Source: Butyrivibrio sp. YAB3001 (lineage in GTDB: Bacteria; Bacillota; Clostridia; Lachnospirales; Lachnospiraceae). From it: 64,000 nucleotides of DNA. Location: positions 17,124 to 81,123 of the forward strand of contig NZ_FOKR01000003.1 in the NCBI RefSeq assembly GCF_900112195.1. Direction: 5' to 3'. The notes beneath the pieces were generated by a model. That model was not told where the DNA came from. It ran no database searches and saw nothing but the letters and a program-made list of their open reading frames with translations. Positions 52,327 to 62,174 of the stretch are shown piece by piece. Position 1 is the first letter of the stretch, and every line of letters starts with the position of its first letter. A program made the position numbers and the translations under genes.

Positions 52327-53630
52327 AGCCCTCCCATGGGTATGAGTATCTTAAGTTCAAACCAATTATCCTTAAGATCAAAATTAAGAGTTCCATGATA
52401 TTTTTCAACAGTGTATCTGATACTTTTAAGTCCAAAGCCATGATTTCCCTTATCAGCTTTGGTTGTCTCAGGATATCCGTTCTTTATTATAATATTGTTT
52501 TCGCAATAATTATTTACCTGAACCAGTACAAAGTTCTTTTTCTGAGAGATAGATAAATGAATAAGTCTCTTCTCAGGGTCATCAATAAGTGACACACTTT
52601 CTACCGCATTATCCAGCGCATTGCCAAAAATAGTACAGATATCGGCGACATGCATAAAATCAAGGACATCGCCGTCTGCCACACAGGTAATCTTTATGTT
52701 ATTGGACCTGAAATTGATCATCTTACCGGCAATCAGTGTATCAAGAACGCTGTTGCCAGTTTCAAGTTCCGGACTGTAGGATTCAAGTTCCTGCTCCAGT
52801 GAATCAATCCACTTTTTTCTCTCTTCATCACTCATCTCAGCCCTGAGCCCTGCTATCTGGTGCTTAAGGTCATGATATTTCATATTGATGAGTTCAAAAG
52901 TAGACTGATAATTTCTGTACTTATCATATTGCGCCTTGAGCATTGAATGGATATTTCTAAGTTCTTTTTCCGCAAGAAGTTCGCAGATTCTGCTCTGATA
53001 CACGTACAGTATCATGATTCCCGCAATATCAACCAGCGTTCTTATGTAAAAGATATCCGCCGTAATCCCACCGGAAAAAGGCGTATTTCTAAATACAAAG
53101 CTAAGGTTGCTGAAAGCAAATATCGCAACGGCAATAAGAACCGCTGCAAGCAATTCATGATTATTTATCTCCAGCTGAAATATTCCTCTGGTTATGCTCA
53201 CTTCCATATAGTGAGCCCACGTAAAAACAAGTGTATAAATCGCAATAAGTATCAGAACCTGAATAACAATAGAATCTGTAATATTCCTGAAAAAGCATGC
53301 AAGCTGCCATTCAAGAGAAGCCGCAAGTTCAGCCAAAAGGAATGCCCTTGCGCAGTAATAACCTATTACATTTCGGCTGTCATCACAGGTAAAAGCCATA
53401 AATGCATACATGAACCCCACTGCAATAAGCATACAGGGAATCCACCAAAAGACCGGCAGTCCTTTGGTAAGCACCAGAAACATACTCTGAACTATAAGGC
53501 ATAAAATTGAAGACAGGATAAAGTCCTCATTTTTAATCCTTCGCCTCATGACAAGGCAATAGGTAAGGCATGCCAGCCACTCGGCAAGAGCAGTGTATAT
53601 TCTGGGAATATCATAATAAACGTTTTCCAT
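52323..53630 (-). CDS. GHKL sensor histidine kinase (AgrC-like)
   Basis: A 435-residue kinase with six or seven membrane segments in residues ~10-215, a coiled coil, a dimerisation segment with MKYHDLKHQ (likely phospho-His) and a GHKL ATPase domain (ALDNAVES, HGFGLKSI). It is paired with the LytTR regulator 13 bp upstream. Such kinases often sense peptides or membrane state. The operon also encodes a GGDEF protein and a CheC-like phosphatase. Confidence 0.93.
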   Translation of the reverse strand: MENVYYDIPRIYTALAEWLACLTYCLVMRRRIKNEDFILSSILCLIVQSMFLVLTKGLPVFWWIPCMLIAVGFMYAFMAFTCDDSRNVIGYYCARAFLLAELAASLEWQLACFFRNITDSIVIQVLILIAIYTLVFTWAHYMEVSITRGIFQLEINNHELLAAVLIAVAIFAFSNLSFVFRNTPFSGGITADIFYIRTLVDIAGIMILYVYQSRICELLAEKELRNIHSMLKAQYDKYRNYQSTFELINMKYHDLKHQIAGLRAEMSDEERKKWIDSLEQELESYSPELETGNSVLDTLIAGKMINFRSNNIKITCVADGDVLDFMHVADICTIFGNALDNAVESVSLIDDPEKRLIHLSISQKKNFVLVQVNNYCENNIIIKNGYPETTKADKGNHGFGLKSIRYTVEKYHGTLNFDLKDNWFELKILIPMGGL

Positions 53631-53643
53631 ATTTTCCTTAATA

Positions 53644-54351
53644 TTATGGCGAATCTACCATATAATCAGTAAGAGCCGTCATAAAATCATTCTTTCTCGC
53701 CCTGCTGATAAGCAGCTTTTTTCCGGCAATAATACAACAGCCGTTTTCCACGCCATCCACAAATTTTAGATTAACAAGATATCCCTTATTGCTTCTAAAA
53801 AAGCTGTATGGAGTCAGTTGTTCTTCGAAATCCCCCATCTTGGCCCTTACGGAAAACTGCCCGCTCGTCGTGTAAAAAGTAAGGTTATGCCCCTCACTTT
53901 CGATGTAAAAAAGACTGTCAAGATTCAGCTTTTTTACACCGGATGCCACCTCAATAGTGATTATCCTGGAATTTGACTTTTTTATCTTGCCGAGAGCTCT
54001 TCCAAGTTTTTGGGAGAACGCAAAATAACTCACCGGCTTTAGCACATAATCAAGCGCATCAACCTGGTAACCACGGATGGCATAGTTGGTCATATTTGTT
54101 ATAAACATGATCACTACTTCCTGGTCGAGCTTTCTTATCTCTTCCGCCGCCGTCATGCCATCCATAAGTTTCATCTCTATATCCATAAGGATTATGTCAA
54201 ACTGTCCGGAATAACCGTTTGTTATCTCATCTCCATCGGAAAATCTTGTTATCTTAAAGTAATTGCCGCTCTCTTCCTGATATTTATTTATAAACTCAGT
54301 CAGCTGCTGCGCGTATGAATCTTCGTCTTCTACAATTGCAAGCCTGATCAT
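53644..54351 (-). CDS. LytTR-family response regulator
   Basis: A 235-residue regulator. I chose the ATG at 54351 (GAGG 6 bp upstream) over an upstream TTG. The receiver domain has Asp57 in ILMDIEM and the conserved Lys in VLKPVS. The C-terminal LytTR DNA-binding domain contains YIESEGHNLTFYT and FFRSNKGYLVNLKFV. It is the partner of the GHKL kinase. Target sites cannot be assigned by eye. Confidence 0.93.
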   Translation of the reverse strand: MIRLAIVEDEDSYAQQLTEFINKYQEESGNYFKITRFSDGDEITNGYSGQFDIILMDIEMKLMDGMTAAEEIRKLDQEVVIMFITNMTNYAIRGYQVDALDYVLKPVSYFAFSQKLGRALGKIKKSNSRIITIEVASGVKKLNLDSLFYIESEGHNLTFYTTSGQFSVRAKMGDFEEQLTPYSFFRSNKGYLVNLKFVDGVENGCCIIAGKKLLISRARKNDFMTALTDYMVDSP

Positions 54352-54370
54352 AAAAAACCTCAACCTGTAA

Positions 54371-55507
54371 TCATCTATTCATAAATGTTCGAACATTTAT
54401 ACCGTTAACCTCAATATGATCATCAACCGCAATAACAAGGCACTGCCTTCCATCAATTATCCTTGACTCAACAAGGTCCGTACGGTCCGCATCAACCTTT
54501 ATCACAATGTTTGGTGCTGCAATGTCAAATTTCTTTTTATTTGCAATATTGTCCACAAGAAAAGGACAATCCTCCTCACCTGCACATTTTTCATAGTTCT
54601 CGTCAAAATATCCCAGTCTTTCTTCTGAGACGCCACTGTCAGACAAAAGCTGCTTAACATCATTTTTGGTAAGTTCCAAAGGCTCCGGATCATCCTTGTG
54701 ATCTTCGATCATCTGATTTAAATTGTCGTGAACGTTTTTCATGATGTCATAATCAGCATCATCACCAATTGTATTCTGAACGACCGCATCAAAAATATCT
54801 TTCTGTTCAGGCGCAGACATAGGCGCTCTTCCGCCAAACATTGCCTCAACAAACACAGGCTGAAGATCATCAGGTTTCTTGGTGAAATAGAGCATGTTAT
54901 GAATATCCATGTCTCTTTCTATAAACGCAGGAAAAAGAAATCCCTTGGTAGGTCCCTCGACAACCCAGTCGCAGTATCTCTCTTCGATGACATTGTCTTT
55001 TTCATTATAACCAAGTCCTGCCTTGGAGCGCTTAACAGGACAGATGCTGCAGAGCATATAATCATAAATCTTCTCTGATGCATCCTCCATCTCTATTCCA
55101 TCCCTTGTAATTCCGGGAATATCATATACAGCATGGACAATAATAATATAATAATTCTCGCCATTTTCATAATTGGCTATTATCTTGTCATAAAACTCAT
55201 CAAGAAGCGCATCGTCTTCAAGCTTTGAGTCCCTTAGCTTCAAAAGAAAATCTTGGGTTCCCCCCGGCTGTTCCTGGTCTAGAGGGAACTCAAGACTAAT
55301 GAGATTCTTGCCAAAGGTACCTGCAAGGGTATGCTGGAAAATATCCAGATATTTGAACATTTCCTCATCAGGAAGCTGTCCGAAAGCCTTTCTAAAAGAT
55401 AGTCTCTTGTTCTTTTCATGATCAACATAGCATCCGCAAATGTTATCAATAGTACACCTGTCAGGTGTAAACTGCTTTTTGATTTCTAATGTTTCTGCCT
55501 TATTCAT
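54371..55507 (-). CDS. DUF4317 family protein
   Basis: A 378-residue soluble acidic protein recognised as DUF4317 (features: DRCTIDNICGCYVD near residue 16, KRLSFRKAFGQLPDEE, and the CPVKRSKAGLGY segment). The family is common in Lachnospiraceae and related Firmicutes and has no known function. It lies 8 bp after the CheC-like gene and upstream of the LytTR regulator, so it is part of the signalling operon. Confidence 0.82.
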   Translation of the reverse strand: MNKAETLEIKKQFTPDRCTIDNICGCYVDHEKNKRLSFRKAFGQLPDEEMFKYLDIFQHTLAGTFGKNLISLEFPLDQEQPGGTQDFLLKLRDSKLEDDALLDEFYDKIIANYENGENYYIIIVHAVYDIPGITRDGIEMEDASEKIYDYMLCSICPVKRSKAGLGYNEKDNVIEERYCDWVVEGPTKGFLFPAFIERDMDIHNMLYFTKKPDDLQPVFVEAMFGGRAPMSAPEQKDIFDAVVQNTIGDDADYDIMKNVHDNLNQMIEDHKDDPEPLELTKNDVKQLLSDSGVSEERLGYFDENYEKCAGEEDCPFLVDNIANKKKFDIAAPNIVIKVDADRTDLVESRIIDGRQCLVIAVDDHIEVNGINVRTFMNR

Positions 55508-55515
55508 TTTGAATA

Positions 55516-56121
55516 CTACTTTCCTTTACCTACAAATTTTTGGCACATATCTACTGCAAACTGCACCGGATATAATTGTACCATAACAGAATCGATAAGA
55601 TCTCCTATCGTCATCCTGAAAGCTATTTTAACAAATTTATCATAAGTAGTATCAAACATTTTTTCAAATACTTTAATACTGTCAACATCAATCTGATTTA
55701 CAATCGGAGTACTTATATCTGTAGCAACGCCAAGCATCGATGAAAGCGATGTTGCACTTGTTCCCATCATCTGGTTCATTGCCTCAGAAGCTGCTGAAAG
55801 ATGAAGTTCCGTTATTTCACCTGATGTATTTGTTCCATCACCGCCCATCATAAGGTCAGTCATAACTTTTACATCATGCTCTTTAAGCACAAGGACATTG
55901 TTTCCCTGAAGTCCTTTTACAAAATGAATCTGCACAAAGATACAGGTCTTTTCATAATCATCAAGTGCTTCACTTCGCTTTATCAGCTTAACATTCGGTG
56001 TTGTGATCTCAACCTTCCTGTTAACCATCATGCTTAATGTTGTCGCAGAATTACCCATACTGATATTTGCAATTTCACCAATAATATCAATCTGTTCCTG
56101 TGTCAAAACTAATTCTTCCAA
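55516..56121 (-). CDS. CheC/FliY-like CheY-P phosphatase domain protein
   Basis: A 201-residue protein with two CheC-type active-site helices: GEIANISMGNS near residues 15-25 and SEAMNQMMGTS near residue 110, each with the Glu-x-x-Asn pair that removes phosphate from CheY. No FliM-like N-terminal peptide and no FliN domain are present. I prefer a TTG start at 56121 because the ATG at 56136 is itself part of the GGAGGTG ribosome site. First gene of the operon with DUF4317, LytTR, GHKL and GGDEF genes, which suggests it acts on receiver signalling there or in chemotaxis. Confidence 0.88.
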   Translation of the reverse strand: MEELVLTQEQIDIIGEIANISMGNSATTLSMMVNRKVEITTPNVKLIKRSEALDDYEKTCIFVQIHFVKGLQGNNVLVLKEHDVKVMTDLMMGGDGTNTSGEITELHLSAASEAMNQMMGTSATSLSSMLGVATDISTPIVNQIDVDSIKVFEKMFDTTYDKFVKIAFRMTIGDLIDSVMVQLYPVQFAVDMCQKFVGKGK

Positions 56122-56256
56122 AATCAGCACCTCCATAGGTAAAACGTAGAAAACTTCAATATTATTTTAATTTATTATATGTCTTTTTGTAAAGAATGTT
56201 TACGCTATATCAATAAAGCTTAATTGTTTTTTAAGAATAATTTTAGTGAATGAACA

Positions 56257-56354
56257 TGATTATCTTTGATTGTTTGTTTTTGCTTTGTGATTTTTTATAA
56301 AAATTAAATTGGTTTTTTGTGATTATTTTTGATTGATTTTGATTATCTTTAGTG
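56257..56354 (+). promoter_or_regulatory. Direct-repeat operator candidate for fruR
   Basis: Related units TGATTATCTTTGATTG (56257), TGATTATTTTTGATTG (56320) and TGATTATCTTTAGTG (56340) lie in the 325-bp gap upstream of fruR. DeoR-family repressors often bind repeated sites, so autoregulation by FruR is likely. The rest of the gap is AT-rich with no gene. Confidence 0.55.
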
Positions 56355-56446
56355 TTATTATCCTTCTATGATAGGTTAGTTCGTTGATTTTTTTCATATT
56401 ATATGTTTCTAATTACAATTCTTTTTACATATTCACAGGGGAAAAA

Positions 56447-57193
56447 ATGCTTACTCAGGAACGTCGCGATTTAATAGTTTCATTTATAAATGAAAAAAGT
56501 GTTGTCACCGTTGCAGAACTGATGGAGGAATTTGACGCCTCAGCAGCCACGATCAGAAGAGATCTGTCTGCACTGCACGATGAGAAAAAGATTGTAAAAG
56601 TCTTTGGCGGAGCAACTTCCATTGCTCAAAGCAGCGTAAACACCTTTGAGCCAACTGTTTCAGCCAAGGCTTCGCTTAATATTGAAGAAAAGGATGCGAT
56701 AAGCAAATATGCTGCATCACTAATAAACGATGATGATTTTGTCTATATTGATTCCGGTACTACTACGCTTGAAATAATCAAGTATATCACTAATACAAAG
56801 GCTAAATACATCACCAACGGAATAGTCCATGCAAAAAAGCTTTTGGAAAAAGGGCTCAGCACAATGATTATCGGAGGCAGATGCAAGCCAACAACAGAGG
56901 CTGTTATCGGACCGGATTGTATAGAAACTATCAGCAAATATCATTTCACCAAGGCTTTTATGGGCACAAACGGCATTTCACTTCAGGCAGGCTACACAAC
57001 TCCCGATGTGGATGAGGCCCTTGTAAAGCAGGAAGCTGTAAAGCATTCCTACATCTCATATATTCTGGCTGACCATTCCAAATTCGGAAAAGTAAGTTCA
57101 GTCACTTTTGCAGAACTTCCAAGCTGCTGCATCATAACAGACAGAGAAGTAAATAAAAATTTTAGTAACAAAACAGTAATCAAAGTAGTTTGA
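56447..57193 (+). CDS. fruR: DeoR-family repressor of the fructose operon
   Basis: A 248-residue regulator from the ATG at 56447 (AGGGG upstream). The N-terminal helix-turn-helix reads VTVAELMEEFDASAATIRRDLSALHDE, the DeoR signature. The C-terminal sensor domain has IDSGTTTLEI and ADHSKFGK. It is expected to bind a fructose phosphate. The gene is first in an operon with fruK, fruA, ptsH and ptsI, 17 bp before fruK. Confidence 0.93.
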   Translation: MLTQERRDLIVSFINEKSVVTVAELMEEFDASAATIRRDLSALHDEKKIVKVFGGATSIAQSSVNTFEPTVSAKASLNIEEKDAISKYAASLINDDDFVYIDSGTTTLEIIKYITNTKAKYITNGIVHAKKLLEKGLSTMIIGGRCKPTTEAVIGPDCIETISKYHFTKAFMGTNGISLQAGYTTPDVDEALVKQEAVKHSYISYILADHSKFGKVSSVTFAELPSCCIITDREVNKNFSNKTVIKVV

Positions 57194-57210
57194 TTAAGAG
57201 GAGGAACTAA

Positions 57211-58116
57211 ATGATCTACACAGTTACCTTTAACCCTGCGATTGACTATGTTGTTCGCATGGGAAAAGAACTTCTTCCGGGAATGACTAATCGTTCAGAT
57301 TCCGAGGAATGCTATTTTGGCGGAAAGGGTATCAATGTTTCCACAATCCTAAAAAATCTGGGATTAGAGAACACTGCTCTTGGTTTTGTAGCCGGCTTTA
57401 CCGGTGAAGCAATCAAGGAAAGTGTAAACAAGAAGGGAATAAAGGCTGATTTTATTGATCTTCCTGAAGGAATATCCCGTATCAACGTTAAGATCAAGGG
57501 TTCAGAAGAAACTGAAATAAACGCTCAGGGTCCTTCTATTCCACAAGAAGCTATTGATAAGCTCTTTGAACAACTTGACCGACTTGTTGATGGCGATATT
57601 CTCATCCTTGCAGGAAGTATCCCAAGTTCACTTCCAAGCGATATTTACGAAAGAATTCTTGAAAAATTATCGGACAGAAAGGTTGACACTGTTGTTGATG
57701 CCACTAAAGATCTTTTGAAAAATGTCCTTAAGTACCATCCATTTCTCATAAAGCCAAACAATCATGAACTTGGCGAAATGTTTGATACAGTGCTTAAAAC
57801 TGATGATGAAATCGAAGAACATGCCAAAAAGCTTCAAGCACTTGGCGCAAGAAATGTTCTCATTTCCATGGCAGGTGACGGAGCAATGCTCATCACAGAA
57901 AATGGTGAAAAATTCAGAGTCGGTGTACCTAAGGGCCAGGTCAGAAACTCAGTTGGGGCCGGTGATTCAATGGTTGCAGGATTTGTTGCAGGATTCCTTA
58001 AAAACCACAGCTATGGCGAAGCTCTTAAGATGGGAACCGCAGCAGGAAGCGCTACTGCTTTCTCAGACGATTTGGCTACAGGAGAAGATATCTTAAGTCT
58101 ATACGAAAAGCTTTAA
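57211..58116 (+). CDS. fruK: 1-phosphofructokinase
   Basis: A 301-residue PfkB-family kinase converting fructose 1-phosphate to fructose 1,6-bisphosphate. Substrate motif GGKGINVS lies near residue 37 and the catalytic GAGDSMVAGF near residue 250. AGGAGG lies upstream. Encoded between fruR and the fructose PTS permease, which makes the 1-phosphate. Confidence 0.95.
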   Translation: MIYTVTFNPAIDYVVRMGKELLPGMTNRSDSEECYFGGKGINVSTILKNLGLENTALGFVAGFTGEAIKESVNKKGIKADFIDLPEGISRINVKIKGSEETEINAQGPSIPQEAIDKLFEQLDRLVDGDILILAGSIPSSLPSDIYERILEKLSDRKVDTVVDATKDLLKNVLKYHPFLIKPNNHELGEMFDTVLKTDDEIEEHAKKLQALGARNVLISMAGDGAMLITENGEKFRVGVPKGQVRNSVGAGDSMVAGFVAGFLKNHSYGEALKMGTAAGSATAFSDDLATGEDILSLYEKL

Positions 58117-58176
58117 TGATCTACTTAAAAATCATTACACACATAAATGGGGAAGCACCCCGTATAAGGAGGGACT

Positions 58177-60114
58177 ATGAAAATCACAGATTTACTAAAA
58201 AAAGATGGCATTAGCCTGAATGTCAGCGCTGCTGATCAGAATGCTGCCATCGATGCGCTCATTGAGCTGCACGAGAAGGTTGGAAACCTCAACAATGTAT
58301 CAGCATTCAAAAAAGCCATTCTCGCAAGAGAGGAAAAAGGCTCAACTGCCATCGGAATGGGAATAGCTGTTCCTCATGGCAAATCATTTGCTGTTTCCAC
58401 TGCCGGCGTTACAGCCATCACAATTCCTTCAGGAATCGACTACAAGTCACTTGATGGAAATCCAAGTAAGCTCTTCTTCATGATTGCTGCTCCGGACACT
58501 GCAGCAGACACACATTTGGAAGTTCTTTCAAAGCTCATGACCCTTTTGATGGATCAGAACTTCTCAAATAAGCTTATTGAAGCAAAGACTCCTGATGAAT
58601 TCTTAAAGATCATTGATGAAAAGGAAGCTGAGAAGGACAAAGAAGAAGCTGCAAAGAAAGCTGCCGCTCAGGCTGCTGCTCCTGCAAGCACAACTGCAAA
58701 CAAAAAGCTTCTTGGTGTTACTGCCTGCCCTACAGGTATCGCTCACACATTCATGGCTGCTGAAGCACTTGAACTTAAGGCTAAAGAAATGGGTCTTTCC
58801 ATCAAGGTTGAAAAAGATGGTTCCGCAGGCGCAAAGGATGTACTTAAGGCAAGTGAGATTGAAGAAGCAGATGCGATCATCATCGCTTGTGACAAGAATA
58901 TCGATATGGGTAGATTTGATGGAAAAGAAGTTATCATCACCTCTACCAAAGAAGCGATTCACAATCCTGAAGAGCTTATCAAGAAAGCAACATCAGGACA
59001 GACCACAGTTTATCATCACACAGGCGCTGTTTCTAAACAGTCTGATGTATCTAACGAATCCTTTGGAAGACAGTTCTACAAGCACCTTATGAACGGCGTT
59101 TCACACATGCTTCCATTCGTTATCGGTGGTGGTATCCTTATCGCCATTGCATTCCTGCTTGATGATTACTCAATCGATCCAAGCAACTTTGGTACAAACA
59201 CACCTGTTGCTGCATGGTTTAAGACTATTGGTGGCGTTGCATTTGGCTTCATGCTTCCAATCCTGGCTGGATTTATCGCTCAGAGTATCGCTGACCGTCC
59301 AGGTCTTGCAGTTGGTTTCGTAGGTGGCGCTCTCGCAAGTAGCGGCGCAACATTTGCTGCACCCGGAGGAGATGTATCTTCTGCTTTCCTTGGCGCTTTG
59401 GTTGCCGGCTTTGCAGCAGGTTACATTGTTAAGCTTCTTCAGAAAGCATTTGAAAAGCTTCCACAGGCACTTGAAGGAATCAAGCCCGTACTCATCTACC
59501 CTCTCTGCGGTATCCTTATGATTGGTCTTGTTATGTGTCTCATCAACCCTATCGTTGGTGCGCTCAACACATGGATCACAGGTGTCCTTGAAGGAATGGG
59601 AACAGGTTCAATGGTAGTACTTGGAATACTCCTTGGAGCAATGATGGCAACAGATATGGGTGGCCCTCTCAACAAGGCAGCTTATGCATTTGGTCTTGCA
59701 AGCCTTGCAAACCAGAACGAAACAGGTCACATGATCATGGCAGCTATCATGGTTGGTGGTATGGTTCCTCCAATCGCCATTGCATTTGCTACTATCTTCT
59801 TTAAGAAGAAATTCACTCCTGCAGAAAGAAAATCCGGTCCTGTAAACTTCATCATGGGACTTAGCTTCATCACAGAAGGCGCAATTCCTTTTGCTGCTGC
59901 AGATCCTATCAGGGTTATCCCTTCACTTATGGTTGGTTCAGGTCTTGCCGGTGCTCTTTCAATGGCATTTAAGTGCACACTTAGAGCTCCTCACGGTGGA
60001 ATCTTCGTATTCCCTGTAGTTGGAAATGTTGGCATGTACCTTGTAGCTCTTCTTGTTGGTTCAGCTGCCGGCTGCCTCATGCTTGGGCTCTTAAAGAAAA
60101 ATGTCGAGGAATAA
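58177..60114 (+). CDS. fruA: Fructose PTS permease IIABC
   Basis: A 645-residue fused PTS transporter. IIA domain (1-150) has the active His in GIAVPHGKS. An Ala/Lys-rich linker leads to IIB (~172-270) with phospho-Cys in ACPTGIAHTFMAAE. The IIC domain (~300-640) is the membrane channel. It imports fructose and releases fructose 1-phosphate inside. AAGGAGG lies upstream. Domain order A-B-C is typical of Gram-positive FruA. Confidence 0.96.
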   Translation: MKITDLLKKDGISLNVSAADQNAAIDALIELHEKVGNLNNVSAFKKAILAREEKGSTAIGMGIAVPHGKSFAVSTAGVTAITIPSGIDYKSLDGNPSKLFFMIAAPDTAADTHLEVLSKLMTLLMDQNFSNKLIEAKTPDEFLKIIDEKEAEKDKEEAAKKAAAQAAAPASTTANKKLLGVTACPTGIAHTFMAAEALELKAKEMGLSIKVEKDGSAGAKDVLKASEIEEADAIIIACDKNIDMGRFDGKEVIITSTKEAIHNPEELIKKATSGQTTVYHHTGAVSKQSDVSNESFGRQFYKHLMNGVSHMLPFVIGGGILIAIAFLLDDYSIDPSNFGTNTPVAAWFKTIGGVAFGFMLPILAGFIAQSIADRPGLAVGFVGGALASSGATFAAPGGDVSSAFLGALVAGFAAGYIVKLLQKAFEKLPQALEGIKPVLIYPLCGILMIGLVMCLINPIVGALNTWITGVLEGMGTGSMVVLGILLGAMMATDMGGPLNKAAYAFGLASLANQNETGHMIMAAIMVGGMVPPIAIAFATIFFKKKFTPAERKSGPVNFIMGLSFITEGAIPFAAADPIRVIPSLMVGSGLAGALSMAFKCTLRAPHGGIFVFPVVGNVGMYLVALLVGSAAGCLMLGLLKKNVEE

Positions 60115-60158
60115 TTTCCTCTTCACCACTTGTTTTTTATAGAAAGGAATAAATTAAT

Positions 60159-60422
60159 ATGGTATCACAGAAAATCACAGTAACTAATGAACAGGGAATG
60201 CACATGCGTCCGGCAACTCTCTTTTGCCAGGCTATGACTCCATTTTCCAGCAGCGTAAAGGTAAACTTTAACGGAACATCATTTGATGGAAAAAGCGTAA
60301 TGATGCTCATGGCTGCATGCATTAAATGTGGTTCAGAAATTGAAATCGAATGTGATGGTCCTGACGAAGCAGATGCTCTTAAAAAGGCTATTGAACTTGT
60401 TGAAAGCGGCCTTGGCGACTGA
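60159..60422 (+). CDS. ptsH: Phosphocarrier protein HPr
   Basis: An 87-residue HPr. Active His15 is in GMHMRPATL and regulatory Ser46 region is FDGKSVMMLM, so HprK-type phosphorylation is possible. It passes phosphate from enzyme I to FruA. It is encoded between fruA and ptsI, 44 bp after fruA. Confidence 0.95.
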   Translation: MVSQKITVTNEQGMHMRPATLFCQAMTPFSSSVKVNFNGTSFDGKSVMMLMAACIKCGSEIEIECDGPDEADALKKAIELVESGLGD

Positions 60423-60460
60423 TTTCATAACACCTTGCTTATATAACGGAGGAAATAATT

Positions 60461-62167
60461 ATGGTTAAGGGAATTGCCGCTTCCAGAGGTATTGGAATTG
60501 GAAGTATTTGCGTAATTGCAGAACATGAACTTACATTTGAAAAGAAAAAAATAGAAGATACTGAAGCTGAAAAAAAGCGTTTTAATGATGCTATTGAAGC
60601 TTTTAAAGAAGAAACTACCAAACAGGCTGATGACATCAGAAAGCGTATAGGTCCCAAGGAGGCTGAAATCCTTGAAGGACATCTTGTAATGATCTCTGAT
60701 CCCACAATGGCCGGTGAAATGACCAAGATGATCGAAGCCGGTCAGTGCGCAGAAGCTGCTGTTGAAGCAGTATGCGACATGTTCATCGGAATGTTCTCCA
60801 AGATGGACGATGAGATGATGCGCCAGAGAGCTTCTGACATCAGCGATGTAAAGGTAAGCATGTTAAAGCTTCTTCTCGGAATCAAAGATGTTGAGATCAG
60901 CAAGGTTGCAAAAGGCACTATCCTTGTAGCCAAAGATTTAACTCCATCCATGACTTCACAGATAGATAAAGATAATGTTGTTGGAATCATTACTGAGATT
61001 GGCGGAAAAACTTCACACTCCGCCATTCTCGCAAGAGCTCTCGAGATTCCCGCTGTACTTTCCGTTCCTGATGTAACTACTTTGGTAAAAGACAAAGATA
61101 CTGCCATCGTAGATGGAACTGAAGGAATAGTTTATTTAAATCCTGAGGGCGATGTTCTTTCACAGTACATAATCAAACGTGAAGATTTTATTCGCAAGCA
61201 GTCTGAGCTCAAAGGTTTCCTTGGCAAAGAAACTGTGACCAGTGATGGTGCTAAGGTAGAGCTTTTCTGCAACATAGGAACTCCAAAGGATGCCAAAAAA
61301 GCCGTTGAATGCGATGGCGAAGGTATCGGACTTTTCCGTTCAGAATTTCTTTTCATGGATAATAATCATCTTCCAAGCGAAGAGGAACAGTTTGCAGCCT
61401 ATAAAGAAGCCGCCGTTACTATGGGTGGAAAGCCTGTAATAATCAGAACTCTCGATATCGGTGGTGATAAGGATATTCCTTATCTTAACATGAAGAAGGA
61501 AGACAACCCATTCCTTGGATACAGAGCTGTCAGATACTGCCTTGGAAACAAGGACGCCTATATGATCCAGCTTAGAGCTATGGTAAGAGCCAGTGCTTTC
61601 GGCAAGATCAAGATCATGGTTCCTCTTGTAACCTGCGTGGATGAGCTCCGTGAAGTCAAGAAAATGGTTGCAGAGATCAAAAAAGATTTTGATGCAAACA
61701 ATATCGATTACGACAAAGATATCGAAGTAGGATGCATGATGGAAACTCCTGCCGCCTCACTTATTGCAGATATTTTGGCAAAAGAGGCTGACTTCTTCTC
61801 AATAGGAACCAATGACCTCACTCAGTATACCATGAGCGTAGACCGCGGAAATGCTGATGTTGCTTATCTTTATTCAACATTCCAGCCTTCAGTGCTCCGC
61901 TCTATCAAACACATTATTGAGTGTGGAATAAAGGCGGGAATTCCTGTTGGAATGTGTGGCGAAGCTGCTGCCGATCCACTTATGATTCCGCTTCTTATAT
62001 CCTTCGGTCTTACCGAATACAGTGTAAATCCGGTTCTTGTACTGACTGCCAGATGCATAATCTCCAAATGGAGTAAAGAAGAGGCTGATGCCCTCGCCCA
62101 GATAGTAATGTCACTTGATACAGAAAGCGAAATTGTAGCAGCACTCAAAGCTGCATCTAAAGAGTAA
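60461..62167 (+). CDS. ptsI: PTS enzyme I (phosphoenolpyruvate-protein phosphotransferase)
   Basis: A 568-residue enzyme I of normal length. Active His is in GGKTSHSAILARALEIPAV. The PEP-binding domain has LFRSEFLFMD, TLDIGGDKD and the SIGTNDLTQYTMSVDR signature, with the catalytic Cys in VGMCGEAA. It uses PEP to phosphorylate HPr. Last gene of the fru operon, with GGAGG upstream, followed by hairpins and a terminator. Confidence 0.97.
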   Translation: MVKGIAASRGIGIGSICVIAEHELTFEKKKIEDTEAEKKRFNDAIEAFKEETTKQADDIRKRIGPKEAEILEGHLVMISDPTMAGEMTKMIEAGQCAEAAVEAVCDMFIGMFSKMDDEMMRQRASDISDVKVSMLKLLLGIKDVEISKVAKGTILVAKDLTPSMTSQIDKDNVVGIITEIGGKTSHSAILARALEIPAVLSVPDVTTLVKDKDTAIVDGTEGIVYLNPEGDVLSQYIIKREDFIRKQSELKGFLGKETVTSDGAKVELFCNIGTPKDAKKAVECDGEGIGLFRSEFLFMDNNHLPSEEEQFAAYKEAAVTMGGKPVIIRTLDIGGDKDIPYLNMKKEDNPFLGYRAVRYCLGNKDAYMIQLRAMVRASAFGKIKIMVPLVTCVDELREVKKMVAEIKKDFDANNIDYDKDIEVGCMMETPAASLIADILAKEADFFSIGTNDLTQYTMSVDRGNADVAYLYSTFQPSVLRSIKHIIECGIKAGIPVGMCGEAAADPLMIPLLISFGLTEYSVNPVLVLTARCIISKWSKEEADALAQIVMSLDTESEIVAALKAASKE

Positions 62168-62174
62168 AAAAAAT

